NCBI RefSeq assembly: GCF_027531815.1
Contig: NZ_JAPZSK010000014.1
Location: 186,001-250,000, forward strand
DNA: 64,000 nucleotides
Reading direction: 5' to 3'
Source: Gemmatimonas sp.
GTDB taxonomy: Bacteria > Gemmatimonadota > Gemmatimonadetes > Gemmatimonadales > Gemmatimonadaceae
Below, one piece after another: positions 18,653-29,500 of this stretch. Both the position numbers and the translations under genes were made by a program. The notes below the pieces were generated by a model. The model was not told the origin of the DNA, made no database searches, and was given only the letters and a program-made list of their open reading frames with translations. Position 1 is the first letter of the stretch; each line of letters opens with the position of its first letter.

Positions 18653-21600
18653 ATGCGCGGCAAGATTTCGGTGGCAGTTGTGGGACTCGTCCTCTTGCCC
18701 TCCATAGGATGGGCTCAAGGCACTGCCGTGGTGCGAGGACGTGTCACGGAGGCGGGGAGTGGCAATGTGATTGCCGCCGCCCAGGTCTCCGTGAGTACCA
18801 CCCGTCTCGGCGGGTTGACGGACAACGACGGACGGTACGTCATTCGGGGCGTTCCCAGTGGATCCGTCACCATTCGCGTCGTGCGTCTCGGCTATCAGCC
18901 CACGACGAAGACGGTCACGGTACCGGCGAACGGCGAGGTGGTGGCGGACTTCTCGCTCACCAACGCCGCCAAGACCCTCGACGCCGTGGTGACGACGGCA
19001 ACGGGTGAACAATCGCGCAAGTCGTACGGCAACGTGGTGGCGACGGTGCGCGCCGACTCCCTCGCCGAGAAGGCCGCGGCGACCAACGTGAACGAGCTGT
19101 TGCAGGGGCGGGTCGCCGGCGTGCAGATCGTGCAGGGCTCCGGGCAGACAGGCACGTCCTCCTCCATCCGCATCCGCGGCACCAGTTCGCTGTCGCTGTC
19201 AAACGAGCCCCTCATCGTCATCGACGGCGTGCGCATCGACAACTCGCCGGTTCCCGGCAACTACTCGACGCAGCGCATCAACAACTTCAGTGGTATCAAC
19301 CCGGAAGAGATCGAGTCAGTCGACATCCTCAAAGGTCCGTCGGCCTCCGCGCTGTACGGGACGGCAGCCGCCAATGGCGTGCTGGTCATCAAGACCAAGC
19401 GCGGTCGCACCGGCGCCACGCGCTGGGGTGTCGCCGCCGAGTACGGGCAGGTGCAGCAGCCCGCGCAGTTCTTCGACAATTACCGCGCCTGGGGCCGCAA
19501 TGTCGTGAACGGCAACCCCGGCACGGCCTCGGTCCTGTGCCGCATCAGCGACCAGTCCCTCGGGCGGTGCGTGCGTGACTCGCTCACCACGTTCAATCCG
19601 CTCATGAACCCCGAGACCACGCCGTTCGCCACGCAGCCCCGTCTGCAGCTCGGCGTGAATGCCTCGGGTGGCACCGAGAACCTGCGCTACTTCTTCAGCG
19701 TGGAGCGGCAGGAAGAAACCGGGCCATACCGCATGCCCGATGCCGAGATCACGCGCCTGACCACCGCGCGCGGCAAACGACCGACGGCCGAACAGATCGA
19801 GCCCAATCAACTCGATCAGACGTCCATTCGCGGCAACTTCACGTTTCCGCTTGGCAAGACCGCCGACCTCTCCGTGAATACCGGCTACATCGACCGCACG
19901 CTGCTCAGCCCGTTCGACGGCGGGTTCTTCGCGGGCCTGTCGTTCCAGTCGTACTTCGCTCCCGGCTTTCGCACGGCCTTCAACGGCAATTCGGCGCAGT
20001 TCACGGGCGACATCCTGTCGGTCAGCCAGTCGCGGCGCGATCAGCGACTGACCGGCTCGACGCAGCTCAACTGGAAGCCGTTCAGCTGGCTCGCCAACCG
20101 GGCGGTGGTGGGTCTCGATCAGGTGGGCGGGTACTCGTACCGCTTTGCGCGTGCCAACGAGGGAACGGTGACCGGCTGGGGTCCACCGGGACAGACGGGC
20201 GGCAAGGACGCCACGCGCAGCGCGTTCTCCCGCTACTCGGTCGATCTTGGCTCCACGGCGAGCTTCACGCTCACCCCCACCATCAGCACGAAGACGAGTG
20301 TGGGGGCGCAGTGGTTCAAGGACACGCAGTATGAAACGGTGGTTCAGGGCTATACGCTGCCACCCGGCGCCCAGACCCCCAACTCGGCGTCCATTCGCAC
20401 CAGCAGCGAGTTCACGTCGGAGAACGCCACCTACGGTGCCTACCTGCAGCAGGACTTTGCCTGGAATGATCGGCTGTTCCTCACCGGGAGCGTTCGTACT
20501 GACCAGAACAGCGCCTTCGGCCGCAATGCCGGCAACACGCTGTATCCGCGCGCCGCGGTCTCCTACGTCATGAGCGACGAGTCGTGGTTCCCGCAGTCCT
20601 CGCTGCTCAACAATCTGCGATTCCGCGCCGCCTGGGGTCAGGCGGGCGTGCAGCCCAGCACCATCGCGGCGCTGCAGTTCCTGAGTGCCAACACCGTGCC
20701 GCTGGGTGGCACGGAAGTCGGTGCGTTGCGTCTGGCCGCCATCGGCAACTTCGATCTTCGTCCGGAGGTTACAACCGAGACCGAAGCCGGCCTCGATGTG
20801 GCGCTGTTGAACGGGCGCGTCAACGTGGAAGCCACCTATTTCAAGAAGCTCTCCCGCGACGCGCTCTTCCAGAATCCGCTGCCGCCAAGCTTCGGCGCCG
20901 GGGCGAGCCAGTGGCAGAACATTGCCGCCGTCACCAATGCCGGCGCCGAGTTGGCGCTCGACATGCGCATTATTTCGCGCAGCTGGTTCGACTGGAGCAG
21001 TCGCCTGAACGGATCGATCATCCGCAACAAGCTCGTGGATGCGGGGCGCGCGCAGCTCGCCGTGACGCAGGGTGCGCGCAACGTGGTGGGCTATCCCACC
21101 TTTGCCCTGTGGGCGCGCCCCATCAAGAGCTTCGCCGACGCGAACAGCGACGGGATCCTCACGGAAAACGAAATCGTCGTGGGGGACACCGCCGAGTACA
21201 AGGGGCCCACGCTTCCGGTGCGCGAAGCCGGATGGTCCAACACGTTTGCATTCTTCAGGAACAGCCTGCAGATCAGCACACTGTTCGACTATCGCGGCGG
21301 CCACTACAACCAGTGGGGGTTCGAGAATCAGCGGTGCATCTCGGGCAACTGCCGCGCCGTGAACGACAAGTCGGCGCCGCTCGCCGATCAGGCCGCCGCC
21401 GTGGCCACCACGAGCGCGCGGTTGGGCAATACGGTGTGGGGGTACTTCACGCCCAATGACTTCATCCGCTTCCGCGAGCTGTCGGTCTCGTACACCCTGC
21501 CCTCGAACATGGGCTCGAAGCTGGGTGCCCGCAGTACCACGATCGCGCTCGTCGGCCGTAACCTGGGCCTGCTTTGGAACCGCTTCCCCGGCATCGATCC

Positions 21601-21703
21601 GGAAACCAATGGGGCAGCGAACAACGCGGGTGGGGGAAACAACGACTTCTTCTCGGCGCCGCTCCTCCGCTACTGGACGCTGCGCGTCAACCTGGGGTAC
21701 TGA
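18653..21703 (+). CDS. SusC/RagA-type TonB-linked outer-membrane protein
   Basis: 1,016-residue SusC-family transporter. The ATG at 18653 has GAGGGG nearby. Signal peptide (VVGLVLLPSIGWAQ), a carboxypeptidase-regulatory-like domain (VVRGRVTEAGSGNVIAAAQV, GGLTDNDGRYVIRGVPSG), then the SusC plug motifs LLQGRVAGVQIVQGSGQTG, SIRIRGTSSLS, PLIVIDGVRI and SVDILKGPSASALYGTAAAN, and a 22-strand-type barrel ending in LGY. SusC proteins pair with a SusD lipoprotein lid and import oligomers such as glycans or peptides in a TonB-dependent way. The partner gene follows after a single base. No glycosidase accompanies the pair, so a peptide-type ligand is as likely as a glycan. Confidence 0.95.
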   Translation: MRGKISVAVVGLVLLPSIGWAQGTAVVRGRVTEAGSGNVIAAAQVSVSTTRLGGLTDNDGRYVIRGVPSGSVTIRVVRLGYQPTTKTVTVPANGEVVADFSLTNAAKTLDAVVTTATGEQSRKSYGNVVATVRADSLAEKAAATNVNELLQGRVAGVQIVQGSGQTGTSSSIRIRGTSSLSLSNEPLIVIDGVRIDNSPVPGNYSTQRINNFSGINPEEIESVDILKGPSASALYGTAAANGVLVIKTKRGRTGATRWGVAAEYGQVQQPAQFFDNYRAWGRNVVNGNPGTASVLCRISDQSLGRCVRDSLTTFNPLMNPETTPFATQPRLQLGVNASGGTENLRYFFSVERQEETGPYRMPDAEITRLTTARGKRPTAEQIEPNQLDQTSIRGNFTFPLGKTADLSVNTGYIDRTLLSPFDGGFFAGLSFQSYFAPGFRTAFNGNSAQFTGDILSVSQSRRDQRLTGSTQLNWKPFSWLANRAVVGLDQVGGYSYRFARANEGTVTGWGPPGQTGGKDATRSAFSRYSVDLGSTASFTLTPTISTKTSVGAQWFKDTQYETVVQGYTLPPGAQTPNSASIRTSSEFTSENATYGAYLQQDFAWNDRLFLTGSVRTDQNSAFGRNAGNTLYPRAAVSYVMSDESWFPQSSLLNNLRFRAAWGQAGVQPSTIAALQFLSANTVPLGGTEVGALRLAAIGNFDLRPEVTTETEAGLDVALLNGRVNVEATYFKKLSRDALFQNPLPPSFGAGASQWQNIAAVTNAGAELALDMRIISRSWFDWSSRLNGSIIRNKLVDAGRAQLAVTQGARNVVGYPTFALWARPIKSFADANSDGILTENEIVVGDTAEYKGPTLPVREAGWSNTFAFFRNSLQISTLFDYRGGHYNQWGFENQRCISGNCRAVNDKSAPLADQAAAVATTSARLGNTVWGYFTPNDFIRFRELSVSYTLPSNMGSKLGARSTTIALVGRNLGLLWNRFPGIDPETNGAANNAGGGNNDFFSAPLLRYWTLRVNLGY

Positions 21704-21704
21704 C

Positions 21705-23117
21705 ATGACCACCCACATGACTGTTGCTCAGCGAGCCCTCGCGGCCGCATCGTCGCGCCGGCTCCGTCGCGCAGCTGCCCTCGTGTTGCTTGCCACGCTC
21801 GGCGGCTGTGAACGGGAACGCCTGCTGGGTGTGGAAACGCCCGATCAGATCCGCCCGGAGGACGCGGCGAGCCCGAACGGTGCCTTGGCCCTCCGGGCTG
21901 GCGCACTCCGCGACTTTGCCCAGTTCTTCGGTGGTACGACCAACGTGGGGGTGAACATCTACGTGGGTCTGCTGTCGGATGAACTGATCAATGCCCGTCC
22001 CGGGGCTGACCACATCGACCAGCGCGCGTTCAACGAGAATACGTTCCCCGCAGCCGCGTGGAACAAGTTCTCCGACAGCTACACGCAGGTGGTGCGCGCC
22101 ATTCGTGCGCTCAATCAGTTCGTGCCGGCCAGTGCCACGCGGAATCGCGATGTGGGGCAGCTCTACGCGCTGCAGGGCATCACGCTCAACATCGGCGGGG
22201 AGCTCTTCTGCAACGGCGTACCGCTCGCCAGCGTGAACGACGCTGCACCGGAGGCGGCCACCCTCGTCACCACGCAGCAGCTGTATCAGCGAGCCATTGC
22301 GCAGGCGGACAGCGCGCTGGCCGCGCTGGGCAACGCGGCCACCGACCAGAACCTGCGCTATCTGGCGCGTGTGGCGAAAGCACGGGCGCAGCTCAATCTC
22401 GGGCAGTTCGAGGCGGCGGCGGCCACCGTCAGTGCCGGTGGCGACGGCGCGGGGTCGATTGCCGTGCCCACCGGCTGGCAGTATGCGGTGGAGTTCTCGC
22501 AGACCACCCTGGTGAACAGCATCTTCGACTGGATGGTGAACACCGCCAACTTCGGGCCGTCGGATCGCGAAGGCGGCAATGGGCTCGACTACCGCTCAGC
22601 GCGCGACCCGCGTGTGCTCACCTCCACCACGTCGCGCCTGGGACAGGATGGCTCCACCCAGGTCTTCACGGTCCTCGGGTACCCGAATGGCTCGGCTCCC
22701 ACTCCGCTGGTGAGCGGGGTGACGGCTCGACTCATCGAGGCGGAAGCGGCGCTGCGCCGTGGGGATGCCATGACGTGGCTGGCGAAGCTCAACGAACCGC
22801 GTGCCGATGCCGCGGTGCGCACCCTGCGCAACATCGGTACGGCGGCCGACATCCTGCCGCCGCTGACCGATCCCGGCACCGCCGATGCGCGCGTTTCGCT
22901 CCTCTTCAGGGAGCGGGCGTTCTGGTTCTATCTCACCGCAACACGGGTGGGGGATCTGCGTCGCCTTCAGCGTCAGTATGCGCGACCGGCGACCGCCGTC
23001 TGGCCAACCGGCGCGTACTTCAAGGGCGGCACCTACGGAACAGATGTCACGCTCACACCGTCATTCGCCGAGCGGAACAACACGGCCTTCAGCGGCTGCA
23101 CCGACCGCAATCCGTAG
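21705..23117 (+). CDS. SusD/RagB-family surface lipoprotein
   Basis: 470 residues from ATG 21705, one base after the SusC stop, so the pair is co-translated. Lipoprotein signal (LVLLATLGGC). A TPR-like helical scaffold is suggested by ALYALQGITLNIGGELFCNG, QQLYQRAIAQADSALAALG and LARVAKARAQLNLGQFEAA; late in the chain ARLIEAEAALRRGD and LLFRERAFWFYLTATRVGDLRRL match the conserved SusD C-terminal helices. It acts as the substrate-capturing lid over its SusC barrel at the cell surface. A long hairpin follows the gene. Confidence 0.92.
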   Translation: MTTHMTVAQRALAAASSRRLRRAAALVLLATLGGCERERLLGVETPDQIRPEDAASPNGALALRAGALRDFAQFFGGTTNVGVNIYVGLLSDELINARPGADHIDQRAFNENTFPAAAWNKFSDSYTQVVRAIRALNQFVPASATRNRDVGQLYALQGITLNIGGELFCNGVPLASVNDAAPEAATLVTTQQLYQRAIAQADSALAALGNAATDQNLRYLARVAKARAQLNLGQFEAAAATVSAGGDGAGSIAVPTGWQYAVEFSQTTLVNSIFDWMVNTANFGPSDREGGNGLDYRSARDPRVLTSTTSRLGQDGSTQVFTVLGYPNGSAPTPLVSGVTARLIEAEAALRRGDAMTWLAKLNEPRADAAVRTLRNIGTAADILPPLTDPGTADARVSLLFRERAFWFYLTATRVGDLRRLQRQYARPATAVWPTGAYFKGGTYGTDVTLTPSFAERNNTAFSGCTDRNP

Positions 23118-23133
23118 CCCCTCCGGCACACCG

Positions 23134-23173
23134 AAGGACACAGCGCTCACCGCAAGGTGGGCGCTGTGTCCTT
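23134..23173. terminator. Long hairpin between convergent susD and phosphodiesterase genes
   Basis: A perfect 13-bp stem, AAGGACACAGCGC (23134-23146) with GCGCTGTGTCCTT (23161-23173), extends inward to a GCAA tetraloop. It lies between two convergent genes and has no U-tract, as do four other junction hairpins in the window. Confidence 0.65.
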
Positions 23174-23194
23174 CTGCCTGAACGGCACGCGTTG

Positions 23195-24187
23195 TCAGCG
23201 GCGACCTGCAGCCCCCACCAACGACACCCCCTCCATGGCTTTCGCCACGGCAACCGGCGGGGCAATGCGCAGGTGCTGCAGGATGGTCGGGGCGATGTCC
23301 ACGATGGCCGCCGCCCCACTGGTGAAGCGCGGGGTGAGCGGCCGCTGGTTGATGACCATCCAGGTGGTCCGCTCGCGCGCGGACTGCCCGCCGTGGCCCT
23401 TGCCTGTGCGGGCGTCGCGCCCGTGATCGGTGGTAACGACCACCATCCACTGCTCGCCAAGTCGCGCGCGACGCTGCGCCGCGGCCCAGATACGCCCCAC
23501 GCGTCGGTCGGCCTCCTGCACCGCGACGTGAAACGCCTCGCTGTCCCCATGCGCATGCCCGGCATCGTCGGTGTGCTGCAGGTACACCCACGACAGATCA
23601 GGCCCGCGCTCGGCGATGTACGCGGCGGCGCGCTCGGCAACATGCTCGTCGATGGCGCGGATGTACGCCGACGCGCGGTCGTGCGGAAAGGCCACCGTGT
23701 CGAGTTCGAAGCCGTCCGCCGCATGATCAAGGTGGAAGGCACCGGCATTGGGGCGCCCTTCACCCACCAGGACGGTGCGGTTGTCGAGCCACGTGGAGAA
23801 AATGGCCGTGACCAAGGTGGAGTCGGCCGCTTCGACAATGCGGAAGAGATTCCAGTAGTCGTAGTTGGGCGACTGGTTGCTGTTGCCGCGCACGTTGTGC
23901 TTGTTCGCCCAGGTACCAGTGAGCAGACTCATGTAGCCTGGCGCTGACACCGTGGGCGTCTCCGTGGGACCGCCCAGCTCGCCACCGACATGCGCGCGCG
24001 CATAACCGCCCTCCGCCGCGATCGCGTCCAGTGCGGGAGTGGGGACCTGCTCGATGACGTCGGCCGGTATACCGTCGAGCAGGATGAACACGGCCTTACG
24101 TACCGGAGCGGGCGTGCTCGCGGGAGAAGGCTGACACCCGAACAGCAGCGCGGACGCCAGAAGAGCGGAAACGACAGAACGGTTCAT
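23195..24187 (-). CDS. Phosphodiesterase/alkaline-phosphatase-superfamily lipoprotein
   Basis: 330 residues with a lipoprotein signal (LLASALLFGC, Cys18). Superfamily motifs: Asp38 in AVFILLDGIPADV, a nucleophile segment TPTVSAPGYMSLLTG in which Ser81 occupies the usual Thr position, WVYLQHTDDAGHAHG for metal ligands and VVTTDHGRDARTGKGHGG near the end. It is predicted to cleave phosphate mono- or diesters or related bonds outside the inner membrane. Ser instead of Thr is also found in phosphomonoesterase-like relatives, so specificity may differ from the enzyme at 9413-10837. It is 87 bp downstream of the GNAT gene on the same strand and could be a distal member of that operon. Confidence 0.88.
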   Translation of the reverse strand: MNRSVVSALLASALLFGCQPSPASTPAPVRKAVFILLDGIPADVIEQVPTPALDAIAAEGGYARAHVGGELGGPTETPTVSAPGYMSLLTGTWANKHNVRGNSNQSPNYDYWNLFRIVEAADSTLVTAIFSTWLDNRTVLVGEGRPNAGAFHLDHAADGFELDTVAFPHDRASAYIRAIDEHVAERAAAYIAERGPDLSWVYLQHTDDAGHAHGDSEAFHVAVQEADRRVGRIWAAAQRRARLGEQWMVVVTTDHGRDARTGKGHGGQSARERTTWMVINQRPLTPRFTSGAAAIVDIAPTILQHLRIAPPVAVAKAMEGVSLVGAAGRR

Positions 24188-24274
24188 GCTGTCAAGCTGG
24201 CGACAACGACGACGGCGAGATGACCCCTGTGTATCGGTTCGACCACGATGCGGTACAGGTCGGGAGCGGGCGGG

Positions 24275-24892
24275 TCATTCGGAAGGAAGGAGCGGCACCT
24301 GCGCCCCGGCAGTGCGCGGCAGATCACCGGTGAGCCGCGGATCCGAAGCCACTTCCACCGCACGGCGATGTGGGATGAAGCCGGCACGCTGGTAGAAGGC
24401 CACCGCCTGCGGATGATCGAGCGTGCAGGTGTGCACATGCAGGCGATGGATGGGACGGTGCCAGGCGCGTATGAGCGCCTCGCTCATGAGCCAGCGACCG
24501 ACTCCCTGCCCCACCCGATCGGCCACGAGGCCGAAGAATGCCAGTTCACATTCAGCCGGCGCTCGGAAATCCAGTTCAAGCAGGCCAATGTCCTGGGCCC
24601 CATCGCACACCGCGTACGCCTCCACGTCGGTATCGCCCAGCAGCGCCTCGAGTATCTCGCGCGGCATCCGCAGGCGTGAGAACCACAGCCACGGCGCCCC
24701 CACCGTGCGAAAAAGCTCGCGGTAACGGTCCACATCGGTGGCGCCCAGGCGCTCGAGACTGAACGCGACTGTCTCGCGACCCGTGTGTACGTTCGCGGGT
24801 GGCGACGTCATCTCGAGGAAGGTCACCACACTCGCGATGTGACCGGGCGGCACCAATGTGTATCCCAGGGGGAGTTCGGGGAAATTCGACAT
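24275..24892 (-). CDS. GNAT-family N-acetyltransferase
   Basis: 205 residues; acetyl-CoA-dependent transfer to an amine. The GNAT core lies in the C-terminal half: ECELAFFGLVADRVGQGVGRWLM is the acetyl-CoA loop (Q-x-x-G-x-G type), followed by HRLHVHTCTLDHPQAVAFYQRAGFIP, the conserved final strand and helix. The N-terminal 80 residues are not typical and may form an acceptor lid. It starts 9 bp after the D-aminoacylase-like gene and ends the TetR-headed cassette, so it may acetylate an amine released by, or protected from, the upstream hydrolases; that link is inference. Confidence 0.88.
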   Translation of the reverse strand: MSNFPELPLGYTLVPPGHIASVVTFLEMTSPPANVHTGRETVAFSLERLGATDVDRYRELFRTVGAPWLWFSRLRMPREILEALLGDTDVEAYAVCDGAQDIGLLELDFRAPAECELAFFGLVADRVGQGVGRWLMSEALIRAWHRPIHRLHVHTCTLDHPQAVAFYQRAGFIPHRRAVEVASDPRLTGDLPRTAGAQVPLLPSE

Positions 24893-24901
24893 CGGTGGAG
24901 A

Positions 24902-26572
24902 CTACCTCGTTGCAGCCGAACGTGGCGCCGCTGGGGGGCTGCCGACGCTCGCACGACCAGCAGGCTTTGCCGACGGCCGCATGCGCGGCAGAAACCGCCC
25001 CGGCAAGGCACCGGTCATGACGCCCGCGCGCAATACGAAGGTGCCGTTCACCAGTACGTGCACCACCCCGTCGGCGTAGTGATGCGGATCGGTATACTGG
25101 GCGCGATCTGCGATGGAATCCGGATGGAAGACCACCACATCGGCGGCCATCCCTGGCGCGAGCGTTCCGCGGTTGGCCTGCGCCAGCCACGCTGCCGGCA
25201 TCTGCGTCATGCGCCGTACCGCCTCCAGCAGCGTGAGCGTGCGTCGCTCGCGCACATAGCGCGACAGCACGCGCGGAAATGACCCATAGCTGCGCGGATG
25301 CGGGTACCCGATGCCGGGCGTCACCAGATCGCCGTCGGTTTCGAACATGGCGCGGGGATGCCGGATGAAACGCTCGATATCGCCCTCGTCCATCCCCGTG
25401 AACACGCCGATGAAGCCGCCCTTGAGCTGCAGGGCGATGAGCGCCTCCACGGCAGCCTCCACGGTGCGGGGCTGGCCGAGGGTATCGAGGTAGTCGGCCA
25501 AGGTGCGGCCGGCCAGCTCCGGATGCGCGGCGACCTCGCGGAAGCGAATCGTCTCCGGACCGGGCCCGGTCTGCCGCGGAAAGAGCGCGCGCATCTCGCG
25601 CACGAGCCGCGCCCGCGTGGGCCGGTCGGCCACGCGCTTCGCGAATGCCGGCGGGCCGTCGGCGAGCGCCCACGCCGGAAACATGAGATCGGAGTAGGTG
25701 CTGTACGCGTCGTAGGGGTACACATCGAACGCCACGGCGGTACCGGCGGCGGCAGCCGAGTCGAGCAGCGCGAGGATGCGCGCGCTCCACCCCCACTGGG
25801 CCGCACCCGTAACCTTGAGGTGATTGATCTGCACGGGAATACCGGCCGCGTTGCCCACGTCGAGCGTCTGCTGGACCGAGGTCAGCACACCCGCGCCTTC
25901 ATCGCGCATGTGCGTGACGTAGACACCGCCGTACGCAGCCGCCACGCGGGTCAGCGCCATGATCTCCGGCGGCTCGGCGTAGGTGGCCGGTGTGTACTCC
26001 AGCCCGGTGGCGAGGCCAAGCGCCCCCTGCTGCATGGACGAGTCCACGAGCGCCGTCATCCACGCGAGCTCTGCCGGGGTGGGGGCGCGATTGGCGAGCC
26101 CCATGACGCGCTTGCGGATCCAGGTATGGCCCGAGAACAGTCCCACGTTGGGGGCCATGCGTACACGCGCCATGTACTGATCGAGCGGAAACGGCTGGTC
26201 CTGACTGTGCTGCGGCGCCAGGATGGTGGTGATTCCCTGCCGAATGAAGTTCTCGGCCAGTGGATGCGAGTCCAGCGTCACCAGGTGTGCGTGATTGTCC
26301 CAGAACCCTGGCGCCACCACGTGCCCGTGCACGTCCACGATCGTCTTTGCACCACGCGCGTTGAGCGCCGGACCAATGGCCGCGATGGAATCGCCCACGA
26401 TGGCCACGTCGGCCACCACGGCCGCTGCTCCGGTGCCATCCACCACCGTGCCTCCCGTGAGCAGCACATCGTACACCGGTGGCGCCGTACAGGCGGCCAG
26501 CAGCGCCGCGCAGGATACCGCCACACGCCGCGCCCCCCGCACCGGCAGGCGTGAATCTCTCCCGTTCATCAT
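24902..26572 (-). CDS. D-aminoacylase-like amidohydrolase lipoprotein
   Basis: 556 residues, lipoprotein signal ending LAAC (Cys28). Fold and motifs follow the D-aminoacylase/N-acyl-D-amino-acid deacylase branch: YDVLLTGGTVVDGTG, VVAPGFWDNHAHLV (HxH: His94/His96), QGALGLATGLEYTP, YVTHMRDEGAGVL, VQINHLKVTG and a late NRGTLAPGMAADVVVF. These enzymes remove the acyl group from N-acyl-D-amino acids or related compounds. The usual IDTHxH reads WDNHAH, with both metal His kept. The start overlaps the end of the triple-fusion gene by four bases (ATGA), indicating coupled translation; a second ATG follows directly. Confidence 0.9.
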   Translation of the reverse strand: MMNGRDSRLPVRGARRVAVSCAALLAACTAPPVYDVLLTGGTVVDGTGAAAVVADVAIVGDSIAAIGPALNARGAKTIVDVHGHVVAPGFWDNHAHLVTLDSHPLAENFIRQGITTILAPQHSQDQPFPLDQYMARVRMAPNVGLFSGHTWIRKRVMGLANRAPTPAELAWMTALVDSSMQQGALGLATGLEYTPATYAEPPEIMALTRVAAAYGGVYVTHMRDEGAGVLTSVQQTLDVGNAAGIPVQINHLKVTGAAQWGWSARILALLDSAAAAGTAVAFDVYPYDAYSTYSDLMFPAWALADGPPAFAKRVADRPTRARLVREMRALFPRQTGPGPETIRFREVAAHPELAGRTLADYLDTLGQPRTVEAAVEALIALQLKGGFIGVFTGMDEGDIERFIRHPRAMFETDGDLVTPGIGYPHPRSYGSFPRVLSRYVRERRTLTLLEAVRRMTQMPAAWLAQANRGTLAPGMAADVVVFHPDSIADRAQYTDPHHYADGVVHVLVNGTFVLRAGVMTGALPGRFLPRMRPSAKPAGRASVGSPPAAPRSAATR

Positions 26573-29500
26573 GGCACGGGCTCCGGTTGCACCCGCAAGC
26601 CCGTGAGCCCGCCCTGCGGGCCACGCGAAACGATCACCCGATAGCGCTCACGGCCGAACCACGCGTAGTACTCGGTCTCCACGTCGTCGCCAAGCATCCG
26701 ATGCGTGAGATACTCCATGCGAGTGGGAGCACCCTTGCCGCTCAGCAGCGAGGTCACGGCCGCCTTGAGCCGAGGAAAGATCGTCTGTCGCACGAAGGCA
26801 AAGTCGGCGAGTTCGAGCTGGCCACTGGCGACCTTGCCAAGCATGCGCGCCACATACGCCGTGGCCGCCGTGTCTGGATCGGCGCGTGGCGTGGTCACCG
26901 GTGGCACCGGCGCCAGCGTCGTGTCGAAGAGCGCGGCCACCGCCGACGCGATCATCGCCGGCGCCATGGTGCGCCCGTTGGACAGCACCACGATGCTGAG
27001 ATCACTGCCGACGTAGTACGAATTCTGGGTCACGAACCCTTGCCACGTGCCGCCATGCTCGTACAGCGGCGCACCACCGGCCTCACCGATGAACCAGCCG
27101 AAGCCATAGGGATGCGTGCGACCGCTGTTGAGGGTCATGGGCGTGAAGATTCGCCGCCAGCTTTCGGGGCTGAGCAGGGCGCGGGCACGCACGGCCCGGT
27201 TCCAGGCCAGCATGTCGCGCAACGACAGCAACAGTGAACCATCGGCGGTGGTGTTGAGCTGCGGTGCCACCCAGGTCGCATGTTCCCATCCCCCCGGCAC
27301 GGGCACGTATCCGCGCGCCCGATGCGGGATGACCTGACTCTCGGTGATGACACGCACCGTGGGCATCCCCGCCGGCGTGAAGAGGCGCTGGCGCAGGTAC
27401 TCGTGGTACGGCATGCCGCTCACGCGAGTCATGATGATGCCGAGCACCACGTAGCCGGTGTTCGAGTAGTTCCAGCGCGTACCGGGCGTGAACTCCAGCG
27501 GGAGTGCCGCCGCCATGCGCAGCAGCTCCTCGTCGGTATAGTCGCGCCGATAGTCGAATCCGTCGCCGGTGTAGTCGGGCAATCCCGAGCTGTGGTCGAG
27601 CAGATGGCGCAGCCGAATGGGCTCCCACGCAGCCGGCGCATTGGGCAGATAGCGGCGCACCGAGGCCTCGAGATCCAGTTTGCCGTCTTCCACCAGCGCC
27701 ATGATGCCGGCACTCGTGAACTGCTTGCCCATGGACCCCGACTGGAAGATCGTTTCCTCGGTAACGGGCGTCTGATGTTCGAGCTCCGCGACGCCGTACC
27801 CCCGTGCCAGCAGCACGTCTCCGCGGCGCATGACGGCCAACGCCACTCCCGGCGCGCGCAGCCGCTCCATGGTGTGGCGCACCACGGAGTCCACGGCGGC
27901 CATGGTGGGGGTGCCGGTGCGGCGCAGGGCCCACGGCAGGGTGAGCGGCGCCGCCGTTGGCCAGACGCGATCGAGCGTACCGCCCCGGTACAGCGTTCCG
28001 CCCTTCATCACGTACGCCACCTCTCGCGTGTGGCGAATGTCGTGCAGCGGATTCCCGTCGAGCACCACCAGATCCGCCACCTTCCCCGCTTCGAGGCTGC
28101 CCAGCTCCTGCTCGAGCCCCAGCGCGTACGCCCCTTCCATGGTCGCCACGCGCAGCACCTCGTGCGGGTGCATGCCGCCACGCGCGAGCAGCGCCATCTC
28201 CCAGTGATTGGACAAGCCCTGGACTTCACCGTGGCCGCCCAGGCCGATGTGTCCGCCAGCGCGCAGCACGGCCGCGGCACCCGCGGCCACCTCACGATCC
28301 TGATAGTCCTCCGGGGGAAACCAGAGCAGCCGACTGGAGCTGCGCTGAAAGAGCTGCCCGTCGGGAAACCAGCGCTCCACCCGCGCATCCTCGTGCGGCC
28401 GCTCTTCGGCGAGGAGGCGATACACCGGCAATGCCGCGCCGAAGCTCACCACCACGGTGGGCGTATTCACGATGCCGGTGCGCGCGAACAGCTGGATGAG
28501 GTCATCGTGGAGCGGCGCTTCCGGCACCGCATGCTCGAGGCCGCTGAAGCCATCGATGGCGTGCGTGATGTCTTCCTTGCCGTCGGCCGCCCCCTCCGTG
28601 GTGGGCATCATGCCCAACTCACGCGCCGCCTCGATGAGCCATTGCCGCTGCTGACGATTGCCCACCTGATAGGCCTTGATGTAGGGCGTGCGATATACGT
28701 CGCGGTAGCGCGCCAGCGTGCGCCGCATGTCGTCGAGCGTTTGGGAGTCGATGCTGCCGAAGACACCCGGCCCCGTGGAGAAGACGCGCGGACTCGGTAC
28801 GCCATCGGCCTCCACCATGTCGGCGACCGCGAAGATGTCGGGTGACACCTGGGGGTCGCGCACGGTCGTGACACCCATGGCGAGATTGGCCAGTCCGTTG
28901 GTGGATTCGGGCTGCGGGAGGTCGGCTACCGTGAGTGTCCCCTGCCCCGACCCCCAATGCGCGTGGAGATCGATGTAGCCGGGCACGATGAACTTGCCGC
29001 GCACGTCGATCACGCGCGCCTCGGCAGGCAGGGGGCGCGCGTCACGCGCACCCACATGCACGATGCGACCGTTGGTCACCTGCACATCGGCGTTGGCCAT
29101 GACTTCCGTGCCGCGCATGGTGATGGCGGTCGCACCGCGCAGGACGACGGTGCCCACGGCCTTGGCTCGCGGCAGCGACACGGGAACGGGCACGGCAACG
29201 CTGGTGCCGGCAGGCGCGGCGTTTCGCGCGGCGGGACCCAGCAGCTGCACCGCGCCACCCTGGGCGGGAACGCGCACCTGTTGTGCATCGGCGGGCACAC
29301 CACCAGGGGGCGCCGAGAGTGTGGAGGCGAGCGGCGCCGTGGTGGCCGTGATGGTCGCCCCATCATCGCTCCAGCGCGGTGCGTGCCAGAACGCCGGCGT
29401 GGCACTGAGACGCACCGGCGCGCCGCGCCCGTCCGCGCGCGCCTTCCACAGGGCGCCTCCCTCTTCGCTCCACGTCACGTAGGCGATCCAGCGCGCATCG

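Noticed and set aside
19316-21718. 800-codon open frame on the reverse strand of susC
   Set aside because: It mirrors the susC codons, has no family motifs and lies wholly inside a clear SusC gene. Such antisense frames are expected in GC-rich DNA.
22058-23947. 629-codon forward frame spanning susD and the phosphodiesterase
   Set aside because: It overlaps two convergent real genes in the wrong phase and crosses their terminator hairpin.
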